Shown: in pieces, positions 33,945-41,544 of the stretch
Layout: the number at the start of each line of letters is the position of its first letter
Numbering within the stretch: position 1 is the stretch's first letter
Assembly: GCF_008327685.1 (NCBI RefSeq)
Contig: NZ_BDDE01000023.1
Coordinates: 1 to 64,000 of the forward strand
Reading direction: 5' to 3'
Source: Actinomadura sp. K4S16
GTDB lineage: Bacteria; Actinomycetota; Actinomycetes; Streptosporangiales; Streptosporangiaceae
Length of the DNA: 64,000 nucleotides
Made by a program: the position numbers and the translations under genes
The notes under the pieces: generated by a model
Told to the model about the DNA's origin: nothing
Database searches by the model: none
Seen by the model: only the letters and a program-made list of their open reading frames with translations

Positions 33945-35333
33945 CTAAAGAGTCCGGTAGGCGTCTTTGGCCCCCACTCGATCCGCGTACTCTGCCAGCC
34001 CATCCGTGGTCTCTCCCGCCCAGCCCACGTAGCCGTCCGGGCGGATCAGGAAGACGCCCGCGCCGTACACCTGCGCCGTGTACGTGTCGAGGTCCGTGTC
34101 CACCGTCAGCAGGGTCCAGTGCGGCCCCCGGAACGCGTCGAACAGCCGTGTCCCCTTCACCGTTCCGTCCGGTGCGCGGTCGCCCGCCCGCACCGGGCCC
34201 GGGGCCTCGCGGGTCTCCTCGTTGAGGGAGGAGGTCCGGTAGCCGAGGTTGAGCTGGCGGGTCGCCTCGCCTCGGCGGGTCTCGCCGCGGTGGACGCTCG
34301 TCGACAGCCCGAGCATGGCGGCGGCGATCGGGCGCCGTTCCTCCTCGTAGGTGTCGAGGAGTGCGGCGGGCGCGTCGCCCCGCAGCACCGCGCCCAGCTT
34401 CCAGCCCAGGTTGTAGGCGTCCTGCACGCTGGTGTTGAGGCCCTGGCCGCCGGCCGGCGAGTGGACGTGCGCCGCGTCCCCGATGAGGAAGACCCGGCCC
34501 TGGCGGAAGCGGTCCGCCAGGGCCGCCCGCGGGCGGAAGTCCGAGGCCCACCCCACCTCGGTCACGTCCTCGGGGGCGAAGTGCGAGCGGGTGGCGACGA
34601 CCTTGCGCACGCCGTCGAGGGAGAGGTCCACCGCGGTGCCTTCCGGGAGCCGCGCCACGAGTTGGAAGTCCTCCGTGCCCGCGAGGGGGCAGACCGCCAT
34701 GAAGCTCCCGTCCTCTCCCGGGAACATGTGCCAGTTGTCGCGGTCCAGGTCGGGGATGCGGACGTCTGCCACCAGCATCGGGCCCGGATCGACCGTCTCG
34801 CCCGTCATGCCGATGCCGAGCGCCCGGCGCACCGCCGAGCGCCCCCCATCGGCGGCGACCACGTACCTGGCCCTCAGTTCTGGACCGTCGGCGAAGCGCA
34901 CGGTCACGCCTTCCTCGTCCTGTACGAGGCCGACCGCCTCCCGGCGGAAGGCGGCCCGTCCGCCCAGCTCCCGCAGCCGCGCGAGCAGGATCTCCTGCGT
35001 GCGCCACTGCGGCACCATCCAGGGTTCGGTGTACGGCGCGTCCTCGGTCGGCTCCGCCGGGTCGAACATCTGGTGCTCGCCCATGCGCCGTCCGTCCTGC
35101 CAGATCATCCCGACCGGGTGGACGCCGCCGGCCGCGCGGATCGCGTCGATGACGCCGAGGTCGTCGAAGACCTCCATGGTGCGCGGCTGGAGCCCCTTGC
35201 CGCGCGAGCCGGGGAACAGTCCTTCGCCCTGCTCGACGACGAGCGCGTCCACCCCGCGCCGGGCGAGGTCGACGCCGAGAGCCAGCCCGCTGGGACCCGC
35301 GCCCACCACCAGTACGTCCACCTGTGCGGCCAT
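33945..35333 (-). CDS. FAD-dependent aromatic/drug monooxygenase
   Basis: The 462-residue class A flavoprotein monooxygenase has all three signatures: the dinucleotide motif DVLVVGAGPSGLALGVDLAR, the DG motif YVVAADGGRSAVRR, and the GD motif VFLIGDAAHVHSPAGGQG. The C-terminal thioredoxin-like part (GTRLFDAFRGPHWTLLTVD) is that of the phenol hydroxylase/rifampicin monooxygenase group. It hydroxylates an aromatic or polyketide compound with NAD(P)H and O2. ATG 35333 is chosen because the longer frame runs through the operator region. It is divergent from a TetR gene and probably repressed by it. Confidence 0.88.
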   Translation of the reverse strand: MAAQVDVLVVGAGPSGLALGVDLARRGVDALVVEQGEGLFPGSRGKGLQPRTMEVFDDLGVIDAIRAAGGVHPVGMIWQDGRRMGEHQMFDPAEPTEDAPYTEPWMVPQWRTQEILLARLRELGGRAAFRREAVGLVQDEEGVTVRFADGPELRARYVVAADGGRSAVRRALGIGMTGETVDPGPMLVADVRIPDLDRDNWHMFPGEDGSFMAVCPLAGTEDFQLVARLPEGTAVDLSLDGVRKVVATRSHFAPEDVTEVGWASDFRPRAALADRFRQGRVFLIGDAAHVHSPAGGQGLNTSVQDAYNLGWKLGAVLRGDAPAALLDTYEEERRPIAAAMLGLSTSVHRGETRRGEATRQLNLGYRTSSLNEETREAPGPVRAGDRAPDGTVKGTRLFDAFRGPHWTLLTVDTDLDTYTAQVYGAGVFLIRPDGYVGWAGETTDGLAEYADRVGAKDAYRTL

Positions 35334-35346
35334 GCGTCCACGCTCC

Positions 35347-35396
35347 TTAATGCCGTTAAGTTCCGTCGGATGCGAGGATGGCCTTAACGGCGTTAA
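35347..35396. promoter_or_regulatory. Two TetR operator copies in the monooxygenase/TetR divergon
   Basis: TTAACGGCGTTAA (35384-35396) is a perfect palindrome, and TTAATGCCGTTAA (35347-35359) is a two-mismatch copy 37 bases away. They flank the divergent promoters, one next to each start codon, the classic arrangement for a TetR-type repressor controlling itself and its neighbour. Confidence 0.7.
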
Positions 35397-35406
35397 ACTG
35401 TCAAGC

Positions 35407-36057
35407 GTGACCACCAGACGGCGTGCGCCCCTCGACCGCAAGCGGGTCGCGGACGCCGCCCTGAACCTCCTGAACGAGGTGGGCCTGGAAGGCCTGACGC
35501 TGAGCGCCATCGGCCGCGAGCTGGGCGTCCAGGCACCCGCCCTGTACTGGCACTTCAAAGACAAGCAGGCCCTGCTCGACGAAATGGCCACCGAGATGTA
35601 CCGCCGGATGGTCGCCGGGACCCCGCTCCATCCCGACGACACCTGGCAGGAACGGCTGCGCAAGTCCAACCACGGCTTTCGCGAGGCACTGCGCGCTTAC
35701 CGCGACGGCGCGAAGGTCTTCAGCGGCTCACGCTTCACGGGCATCGAGCACGCCGAGCAGATGGAGGACAACCTGCGCCTCTTCACCGCCGCCGGCTTCA
35801 CCCTCGCCCAGGCGGTCCGTGCGACGTTGACGACGTACCTGTACACGATCGGCTTCGTCATCGAGGAGCAGGGCGTCGAACCCCTCCCCGACGAGCGCCG
35901 CGAGGGCTTCGACGTCGAGGAACGCGCCCGAATGATGGCCGACTTCCCCCTCTCCGCCGCCGCGGGCCCCGAGATCTTCACGGACTACGACCGCCACTTC
36001 GCAGAGGGCCTAGAACTACTGATCGCAGGCATCACCACCCAATACCGCATCGACTGA
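35407..36057 (+). CDS. TetR-family repressor (TetR_C_1 type)
   Basis: The 216-residue product from GTG 35407 has the TetR HTH (VADAALNLLNEVGLEGLTLS, then GRELGVQAPALYWHFKDKQA) and a ligand domain of the tetracycline-repressor C-terminal type (FTLAQAVRATLTTYLYTIGF, FVIEEQGVE). It is divergent from the flavin monooxygenase gene across two palindromic operators. By analogy, ligand binding should release the monooxygenase, which may inactivate that ligand. Confidence 0.9.
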   Translation: MTTRRRAPLDRKRVADAALNLLNEVGLEGLTLSAIGRELGVQAPALYWHFKDKQALLDEMATEMYRRMVAGTPLHPDDTWQERLRKSNHGFREALRAYRDGAKVFSGSRFTGIEHAEQMEDNLRLFTAAGFTLAQAVRATLTTYLYTIGFVIEEQGVEPLPDERREGFDVEERARMMADFPLSAAAGPEIFTDYDRHFAEGLELLIAGITTQYRID

Positions 36058-36216
36058 CCGGCACCCGGGCGGCTAACGGCGGCCCTGACTCTCGCCCCGG
36101 GCGGCCGACCACTGGACGATCACGATGTCCCGGGGACTCGGCAAGCACCGGAAGCCCAGCCCCGGCCAAGAATTCAAACGCGAAGCACGGCCACGCTATA
36201 CGACATTGGAGTAATC

Positions 36217-36477
36217 ATGGTGCGCAAGAATGTTGCCCTTCAGGAAGGAACCCAGGCTCACTTGGATGAGGGGGTGAAGATGGGCTTGGTCGACGTGAAT
36301 CTAGGAGGAGATGGTGTCCCGTCAGAGGTGATTCCTTTCGTCAAGGATGGCGGAGAAAAAGAGTTCACCCTACGCCTTGGCGACACCTTCCCCGTCGGCG
36401 AGCGAACTTGGAGGGTCGAGCGCATTGAAGAGATTGGAACGGGCAAATTGGGCGCCGTTTTTTCCAGGATTGAGTAG
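36217..36477 (+). CDS. Small hypothetical protein (lower GC)
   Basis: The 86-residue product begins MVRKNVALQEGTQAHLDEGV and ends with a compact beta-rich part, FTLRLGDTFPVGERTWRVER. It resembles short actinomycete proteins of the DUF6406 kind, but I am not sure. GGAG precedes the ATG by seven bases. Base composition is visibly lower in GC than the flanks, so it may have been acquired. No operon partner is evident. Confidence 0.6.
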   Translation: MVRKNVALQEGTQAHLDEGVKMGLVDVNLGGDGVPSEVIPFVKDGGEKEFTLRLGDTFPVGERTWRVERIEEIGTGKLGAVFSRIE

Positions 36478-36563
36478 CGTCTTCGGGTGACGCACGGTGG
36501 CGATCAGCCGTTCCGGGGGCGGCTCGACGCGCTCAGGTGTTTCTGACTGCGAAATCTCGACGG

Positions 36564-36920
36564 TCAGCCGCGGCGGAGCAGGCGGCGCTTGCGGGGCGGG
36601 GGAGTGTCGTCGGGCGGTGGGAGGTATTGCTGGACGTGCACCTGCTCGGCTGTGGTGATCCGGGCAAGTTTCGGGCTGGAAGAAGCGGGGGTGCTCACCT
36701 CCACCAGCCACGACCCGTCGGAGAGCCTGAACACGCTCCGACCGGGGGTTGCGCCGCGAGGTATGTAGATCGACTCGGGGACGTGTTCCATGGCCAGAGC
36801 CTGTGCCCGTGCGTCGGCGACGGTGCGGTCGCCCTCCACGGGGATCGTCTTGACGAGCTGCCAGTGGTGGTCGTCGCTCCCGATGGGAATCACTTCCTCG
36901 ACGAGGATCACGTACCGCAT
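36564..36920 (-). CDS. Hypothetical protein
   Basis: From ATG 36920 (behind GGAAG) the product has 118 residues: a strand-rich N-terminal part MRYVILVEEVIPIGSDDHHW, a middle FRLSDGSWLVEVSTP, and a proline/arginine-rich tail PPPDDTPPPRKRRLLRRG. Starts at 36950 and 37010 in the same frame are also possible. I know no family. It lies just downstream of, and in the same direction as, the two tiny genes at 37038-37450 and may be the third gene of their operon. Confidence 0.5.
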   Translation of the reverse strand: MRYVILVEEVIPIGSDDHHWQLVKTIPVEGDRTVADARAQALAMEHVPESIYIPRGATPGRSVFRLSDGSWLVEVSTPASSSPKLARITTAEQVHVQQYLPPPDDTPPPRKRRLLRRG

Positions 36921-37037
36921 GGCGGCTTCCGGCGGCGTGTCTCTGACCATGAACGTAAACCTAATGCCCTTCCTGGAGCGCACGAAGGTCTCTGTGCGCG
37001 GTGATGGCACGCAAGCTCGCGATCTACGGCCGGGGTT

Positions 37038-37256
37038 CTAGGGCGCATTGCGTCGCTGTCGCCGGGATGGTGCGGGTCGGTGGTTCGCGGTTCGCATGGC
37101 CAGTGAAGTCAGACTCTGGGCCAGGAGGTCCGGGGACGGGGCTTCGATCAGTCGGTCTGGGAGGCCGGGGACGAACGCCCACCATGAGCGGGTGTAGATC
37201 CCGTACCAGACTTGCAAGCCGGGGATCCAAGTCGTCAGGCCGGCTGCCGGGTTCAT
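37038..37256 (-). CDS. 72-aa hypothetical protein of the XRE-linked cassette
   Basis: MNPAAGLTTWIPGLQVWYGI opens a 72-residue protein rich in aromatic residues (YTRSWWAFVPGLPDRLIEA), ending in a basic tail. Its ATG overlaps the stop of the 65-residue gene upstream (ATGA). A decayed homologue in the same arrangement lies at 21545-21722, which shows that the frame is a real gene. The family is unknown to me. It is divergent from the XRE-DUF5753 gene, as in the decayed locus. Confidence 0.65.
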   Translation of the reverse strand: MNPAAGLTTWIPGLQVWYGIYTRSWWAFVPGLPDRLIEAPSPDLLAQSLTSLAMRTANHRPAPSRRQRRNAP

Positions 37257-37450
37257 CGGCTCAGCTCCCCGCTGGACGGTTGGGCCGCGAGCCCTGCGCG
37301 TAGTTCGTCCTCGGAGTCGGCTATGACGGTTGCGGGCATGCTGGGCTTTGGATCGCGTCGGACCGCGCCCCAGTACTCGCCCTGCTGGGATATCCACACC
37401 ATCCAGGCGGGGAAGTCTCGCTCTATCCCGGCCGTTCTCGTGTCTTTCAT
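37253..37450 (-). CDS. 65-aa hypothetical protein of the XRE-linked cassette
   Basis: This 65-residue protein (IERDFPAWMVWISQQGEYWG, RRDPKPSMPATVIADSEDEL) has a homologue sharing most residues in the decayed locus at 21719-21916, where the start codon is lost. Small proteins with an xWxVW...Y motif and a C-terminal DS-x-E-x-L helix often sit beside XRE-DUF397 loci in actinomycetes. It overlaps the 72-residue gene by four bases and is divergent from the XRE-DUF5753 gene across a 153-base intergenic region. Function unknown. Confidence 0.7.
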   Translation of the reverse strand: MKDTRTAGIERDFPAWMVWISQQGEYWGAVRRDPKPSMPATVIADSEDELRAGLAAQPSSGELSR

Positions 37451-37603
37451 TGGTTGACCTGCCCCTTCGTGGCCGAACTCGTTGGTCTGCGTTCGATTCG
37501 TGGGACAGAATGCAGTCGATCGATTACTGTCAGCTACGAAGCTGTTTCAAGTGGACGTCCACCCCCCGACGCCCCCGTCAACCGAGTGCCGGAGGCCCTC
37601 GCC

Positions 37604-38443
37604 ATGGCCAGCGACCAGCAAGACCCCGACGCGCTGCGCGTCCACTTCGGTGAAGAGCTGCGCAGGATGCGCCAGCGCGCGAAGCTGTCCCAGAACCAGC
37701 TCGCAAGCGCCCTCGGCTGCACCCCGCAGTGGATCTGCCAGATGGAGAAGGCGGACAAGGCCGTCTCCGAGCAGACGGCCCTTGACCTGGACACCTACTT
37801 CAAGACCGACGGCTCGGACCAGGACGACGGCCACTTCCACCGCCTCTACACCGCCATCCGCCGCGCCGGCCGTCACCGCGTGCTGCGCCCTAGCTTCGAC
37901 GACTACCGGGTTCAGGAGGCGATAGCCATAGGCGTCCGTGCCGTTGCAGCCCAATTGGTCCCTGGCCTTCTCCAGGTGGAGGCCTATGCGCGAGGCATCA
38001 TGGACCGAAACGAGCCGGCCGAAACCCTCGACGGTCGTGTCGCTGTACGGATGGAAAGGCAAGAGATCTTCCATCGCGAGAACCCTCCGGAAGCGATGTT
38101 CGTCCTGGACGAATCCGCACTTCGGAGGCCGGTGGGAGGCTCAAAGGTCATGGTGGAGCAGATCGACCACCTCGTCGATATGACTCAGCGGCCCAACGTT
38201 CAGGTGCTTGTCATGCCCTTCGACAGGATCACGCCGCTTGCGCTGGGCGGCGGCTTCATCCTGCTCAGCTTCGCGCGAGATTCCGACCTCATGTACACCG
38301 AGGCAGGTCACGTCAGTCAGCTCATCGGAGACAAGGACGTGCTCTTCAAAGCCGGAGTACATTTCAATCTGGTGATGGGGGAAGCTCTCAGCCAAGCTGA
38401 GTCCATCGAGTTCATGCTTCGAGTGCGCGAGGGGTATCTGTGA
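37604..38443 (+). CDS. XRE-DUF5753 regulator (intact copy)
   Basis: The 279-residue protein starts at ATG 37604 behind GGAGG. It has a Cro/C1 HTH at about residues 15-70 (RRMRQRAKLSQNQLASALGC, TPQWICQMEKADK) and a full DUF5753 domain (AAQLVPGLLQVEAYARGIMD, FVLDESALRRPVGGSKVM, GEALSQAESIEFM). It belongs to the Scr1-like regulators paired with DUF397 proteins. The two DUF397 genes follow with one- and four-base overlaps, and two tiny genes are divergent upstream. The decayed sister copy is at 22071-22540. Confidence 0.92.
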   Translation: MASDQQDPDALRVHFGEELRRMRQRAKLSQNQLASALGCTPQWICQMEKADKAVSEQTALDLDTYFKTDGSDQDDGHFHRLYTAIRRAGRHRVLRPSFDDYRVQEAIAIGVRAVAAQLVPGLLQVEAYARGIMDRNEPAETLDGRVAVRMERQEIFHRENPPEAMFVLDESALRRPVGGSKVMVEQIDHLVDMTQRPNVQVLVMPFDRITPLALGGGFILLSFARDSDLMYTEAGHVSQLIGDKDVLFKAGVHFNLVMGEALSQAESIEFMLRVREGYL

Positions 38444-38640
38444 TGCATTCAGAACAGGCGGGCGTCCTGTGGCGGAAGAGCAGCCATAGCGACGGCACTG
38501 GAGGCGAATGCGTTGAAGTTGCCGCAACCCCAGGACGGTTGCTGATCCGAGACTCCAAGGACCCCAACGGTCCACACCTGGATCTGTCCCGGGCAGCGGC
38601 GTGTGCCCTGATGGGCCGACTGCGCGGCGAGAAGTTGTGA
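38443..38640 (+). CDS. DUF397 protein (first of tandem)
   Basis: The 65-residue protein carries the DUF397 pattern LWRKSSHSDGTGGECVEVAA followed by LLIRDSKDPNGPHLDLS. Its ATG at 38443 shares one base with the regulator stop (TGATG); a GTG at 38440 is an alternative. It is the expected partner of the XRE-DUF5753 protein. Confidence 0.88.
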   Translation: MHSEQAGVLWRKSSHSDGTGGECVEVAATPGRLLIRDSKDPNGPHLDLSRAAACALMGRLRGEKL

Positions 38641-38804
38641 ACCGCGGAGATCGACGTGATCTCCGGTGGCGGAAGAGTAGTTACAGCGGTGGCTCGGGTG
38701 GTGAGTGTGTGGAGGTTGCCGCTGGGGCGGGGTGTGTTCTGGTTCGGGACTCCAAGGATCCGGACGGACCTTGTCTGGGGCTGACTCCGGCGGCTGCGCG
38801 TTAG
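38637..38804 (+). CDS. DUF397 protein (second of tandem, tail cut by TAG)
   Basis: GTG 38637 overlaps the stop of the first DUF397 gene (GTGA). The product RWRKSSYSGGSGGECVEVAA with VLVRDSKDPDGPCLGLTPAA is clearly DUF397, but it stops at TAG (38802-38804) after 55 residues. The frame beyond reads LVGRLRGA and a second stop at 38829-38831, which resembles the tail of the first copy (LMGRLRGEKL). One base change (TGG to TAG, for example) would explain the truncation; the core domain is complete. Confidence 0.75.
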   Translation: MNRGDRRDLRWRKSSYSGGSGGECVEVAAGAGCVLVRDSKDPDGPCLGLTPAAAR

Positions 38805-38875
38805 CTCGTGGGGCGACTGCGGGGCGCGTAGTTCGGGGCTTCGGGTGGCCGTCCTGGGGGCGTCTGCCCTGCCGT

Positions 38876-39685
38876 TCAGTGGAGCAGGGTCAGGACGCGG
38901 GTTGCTTGGTGCTTCAGGAGTTCGGGTGGGGCTTCCTGGGGTGGGGTGCGGCGCAGGATGGCCACCAGCCAGAACGTGGCCAGGAGGCGTCGGGACTCTT
39001 GTAGGCGTGCCGCTTGGGTGGGGGAGAGGCCGAAGTGGTCGAGGATCTGGGTGGCGTCGATGACGTCCGGGGCGGCTAGGGAGATGTGTTCGACGGTTTC
39101 GGCCAGTTCGTAGAGCTGGTCGCTGCGGCCGGAGTGCTCGAAGTCCACGATGCCTACCGTCTGGCCGTTCCAGAGGTAGTTGGCCAGGTTGCCGTCGCCT
39201 GTGCCTAGCACCGGCTCGTGTTCCTCGGCTGCGAACGCGTCCAGCGCTGGGCGTCGTATCCATGCGGACGCCTCGTCGAACGCTTCCTCGATCATTCGGT
39301 CGGATGTCGGCATGGGGAGCATGGGGAACGCTAGACGGAGGTCGGTGAGCATTTCCGCTGGGGACCCTGCTCGTGGCGGGAGTGTTGTGAGGAGGTCGCG
39401 GGGGATTGCTTGCTGCATCGCCTTGATGGCGTCCGCCATGGCCTCTACCTGCGCGGTGGTCACCGGGGGAGTCAGAGGAGTGCCGGCGAGCCTCGTCATC
39501 GTCACGCGGGCGGGCTCGGTCGCCAGCTCGGCGGTTATGGGGGACGGTGCGAGGCCGGGGGCGTAATCGGCGAGCAGTGTCAGCGCTCGCCATTCCCGCT
39601 TCGCCGCATCGCGACTCCCGGGCCGGTACGTCTTGACCACGACTCGGGGGTGGATCTGAACGTCGTGCGTGCTGGCCAGGCTCAT
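38876..39685 (-). CDS. Aminoglycoside-phosphotransferase-fold protein
   Basis: This 269-residue protein has the APH kinase fold: an N-lobe lysine segment VVVKTYRPGSRDAAKREWRA, the catalytic loop VLGTGDGNLANYLWNGQTVG and the metal site GIVDFEHSGRSDQLYELA. In the usual H-x-D-x4-N loop the histidine is threonine, while Asp and Asn are kept. It may phosphorylate a small molecule; substrate unknown. It is transcribed towards the DUF397 genes and ends 45 bases from the ancestral end of the second one. Confidence 0.8.
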   Translation of the reverse strand: MSLASTHDVQIHPRVVVKTYRPGSRDAAKREWRALTLLADYAPGLAPSPITAELATEPARVTMTRLAGTPLTPPVTTAQVEAMADAIKAMQQAIPRDLLTTLPPRAGSPAEMLTDLRLAFPMLPMPTSDRMIEEAFDEASAWIRRPALDAFAAEEHEPVLGTGDGNLANYLWNGQTVGIVDFEHSGRSDQLYELAETVEHISLAAPDVIDATQILDHFGLSPTQAARLQESRRLLATFWLVAILRRTPPQEAPPELLKHQATRVLTLLH

Positions 39686-39745
39686 CCGGCTTCGCCGATC
39701 CCTTCGGGCGGGGTGCCGTCCCCCGCATCCGGCCGTGCCGGACGA

Positions 39746-40663
39746 CTACTGGACGATCACCGTGTTCTGGGGGGCCTGCTTGTCCTCGGTCCAGCCGTCG
39801 TGGCCGGCGTTGGACTTCCAGTGCTTGCCGGCGTAGCGGATCTCGGTGAGGCCGTAGGCCTGGGCGTGGGTCACGGCCCAGCTCGCCACCGCCCAGCCTG
39901 AGCGGGGGTTCGTCACCTGCACCGCGTTCCACGATTTCGGGTCGGACGGGGAGCCCGCCTTGAGGGGGCCGGGGCCGCCGACCTTCAGGCGGCTGCCGAA
40001 GGCGCGGCGCATCTCGCGGAGGGCCTCCGGGCGGCGGGACGTGGTCTTCTTGTCGGGCGGGTACCAGCAGCGGGCGGTGGCGGGCTCGCGGCCGGTGAAG
40101 GCCGTCGCGAGGAGCTTGCCGTCGGGCTCGTGCTGGGCGTAGGCGCGGCCGTCGGCGCTGCGCTGGACCTTCTGCGCCGCGTCGTGCAGGTCGCGGTCGA
40201 GGTAGTCCTTGACCTTGACGAGGGCGTCGAAGAACTTGCTGGTGGACTGGACGGGGTCGCGGAGCTTGTCGGGCGTGCCCCAGCCTTGTGACGGGCGCTG
40301 CTGGAACATGCCGACCGAGTCGCGGTCGCCGCCCGGCAGGTTGTGGATGTGCGACTCCTGGATCGCGGTCGCGTAGGCGATGACGACGGCGCGCTCGGGG
40401 AGCTGCTTGCGGAACGCGACGGCGGCGATGGTGGCGGCGTTCGCGCCCTGCTCCAGGTCGAGCGGCATCTTGCCCAGGGACGTCTGCACCTCGCAGCCCG
40501 AGCCGTGCAGGTAGGGCCGCGCCCGCTGGAAGGCCACGTAGGCGCCCACGCCCACCAGCAGCACGACGACGGACAGGACCGCAGCCCAGCGGGCACCGCG
40601 CCGGCCGCGCCCGCCGCCCGCCCCCTCCTCGGGGCGCGCCTTCAACCTCGCCCAAACAGCCAC
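39746..40663 (-). CDS. Membrane-anchored lysozyme-like protein
   Basis: From GTG 40663 the product has 305 residues: a basic N-terminus, one TM segment (WAAVLSVVVLLVGVGAYVAF), then an extracytoplasmic domain with the lysozyme-like pattern AIQESHIHNLPGGDRDSVG and MFQQRPSQGWGTP. The glutamate of QES would be the catalytic residue of a transglycosylase-type muramidase. A C-terminal part (SWAVTHAQAYGLTEIRYAGK) follows. It probably acts on the cell wall. It is divergent from dapD with only 44 bases between starts. Confidence 0.7.
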   Translation of the reverse strand: MAVWARLKARPEEGAGGGRGRRGARWAAVLSVVVLLVGVGAYVAFQRARPYLHGSGCEVQTSLGKMPLDLEQGANAATIAAVAFRKQLPERAVVIAYATAIQESHIHNLPGGDRDSVGMFQQRPSQGWGTPDKLRDPVQSTSKFFDALVKVKDYLDRDLHDAAQKVQRSADGRAYAQHEPDGKLLATAFTGREPATARCWYPPDKKTTSRRPEALREMRRAFGSRLKVGGPGPLKAGSPSDPKSWNAVQVTNPRSGWAVASWAVTHAQAYGLTEIRYAGKHWKSNAGHDGWTEDKQAPQNTVIVQ

Positions 40664-40707
40664 GCGAAGACAGTACTGGCAGATGGCCACCAGTAAGCTC
40701 AGGAGGC

Positions 40708-41544
40708 ATGACCGAAACGTTCACCAGCCCGATCTCCGGCGGCATCGACGAGCTGTGGGAGCGGCGCGCCGAGCTGAGCCCGGACGACGCCGACGCGCGT
40801 GAGGCCATCGTGGCCGCCGTCGACCAGATCGACACCGGCGAGGCCCGCGTCGCGCAGATCGACCCCGCGACCGACGAGGTGGTCGTCGACGAGCGGGCCA
40901 AGCGCGCCATCCTGCTGAGCTTCAAGGTCCTCGGCATGGCGCGCTCCCAGGTGGGCGACTTCCGTTACCACGACCGCATCCCGCTGAAGACGCGCCTGGA
41001 CGGCGTGCGGGTCGTCCCGGGCGCCATCGCGCGCTGGGGCGCCTACCTCGCCCCGGGTGTCGTCCTCATGCCGTCTTTCACCAACATCGGCGCCTATGTC
41101 GACTCCGGGACGATGGTCGACACCTGGGCCACCGTCGGGTCGTGCGCGCAGGTCGGCAAGAACGTCCACCTGTCGGGCGGCGTCGGCATCGGCGGCGTGC
41201 TGGAGCCCCCGAACGCCAAGCCGGTGATCATCGAGGACGAGGCGATGATCGGCAGCCGGTCCATGATCGTCGAGGGGGCGCGGGTGGGCCGCGGCGCCGT
41301 CGTCGGGTCCGGGACGAACCTGTCGGCGTCCATGCCGGTCATCGACGTCGAGACCGGCGAGGAGATCAGCCGCGGGCGCATCCCCGACTGGTGCGTCGCC
41401 GTCGGCGGCACCCGCTACAAGGAGTTCAAGGGCGGCACGTTCGGCCTGCCGGCGGTGCTGATCCTCAAGCGGCTGGAGGAGGGGCAGCGCCACGACAAGG
41501 CGTCCCTCAACGACATCCTCCGCGACCACGGCATCAACACCTGA
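40708..41544 (+). CDS. dapD: Tetrahydrodipicolinate N-succinyltransferase
   Basis: The 278-residue product is the actinobacterial DapD: left-handed beta-helix hexapeptide repeats (VVLMPSFTNIGAYVDSGTMV, SCAQVGKNVHLSGGVGIGGV, KPVIIEDEAMIGSRSMIVEG) between an N-terminal helical domain and a C-terminal cap. It transfers succinyl from succinyl-CoA in the succinylase branch of lysine/meso-diaminopimelate synthesis. Its partner dapE follows at 42251. The 3' end overlaps the antisense phosphopantetheinyl transferase gene by 11 bases. Confidence 0.95.
   Translation: MTETFTSPISGGIDELWERRAELSPDDADAREAIVAAVDQIDTGEARVAQIDPATDEVVVDERAKRAILLSFKVLGMARSQVGDFRYHDRIPLKTRLDGVRVVPGAIARWGAYLAPGVVLMPSFTNIGAYVDSGTMVDTWATVGSCAQVGKNVHLSGGVGIGGVLEPPNAKPVIIEDEAMIGSRSMIVEGARVGRGAVVGSGTNLSASMPVIDVETGEEISRGRIPDWCVAVGGTRYKEFKGGTFGLPAVLILKRLEEGQRHDKASLNDILRDHGINT

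Noticed and set aside
38412..40937. 841-codon minus-strand open frame
   Set aside because: It runs through the phosphotransferase and lysozyme-like genes in another frame, with Arg/Pro-rich composition and no motif.
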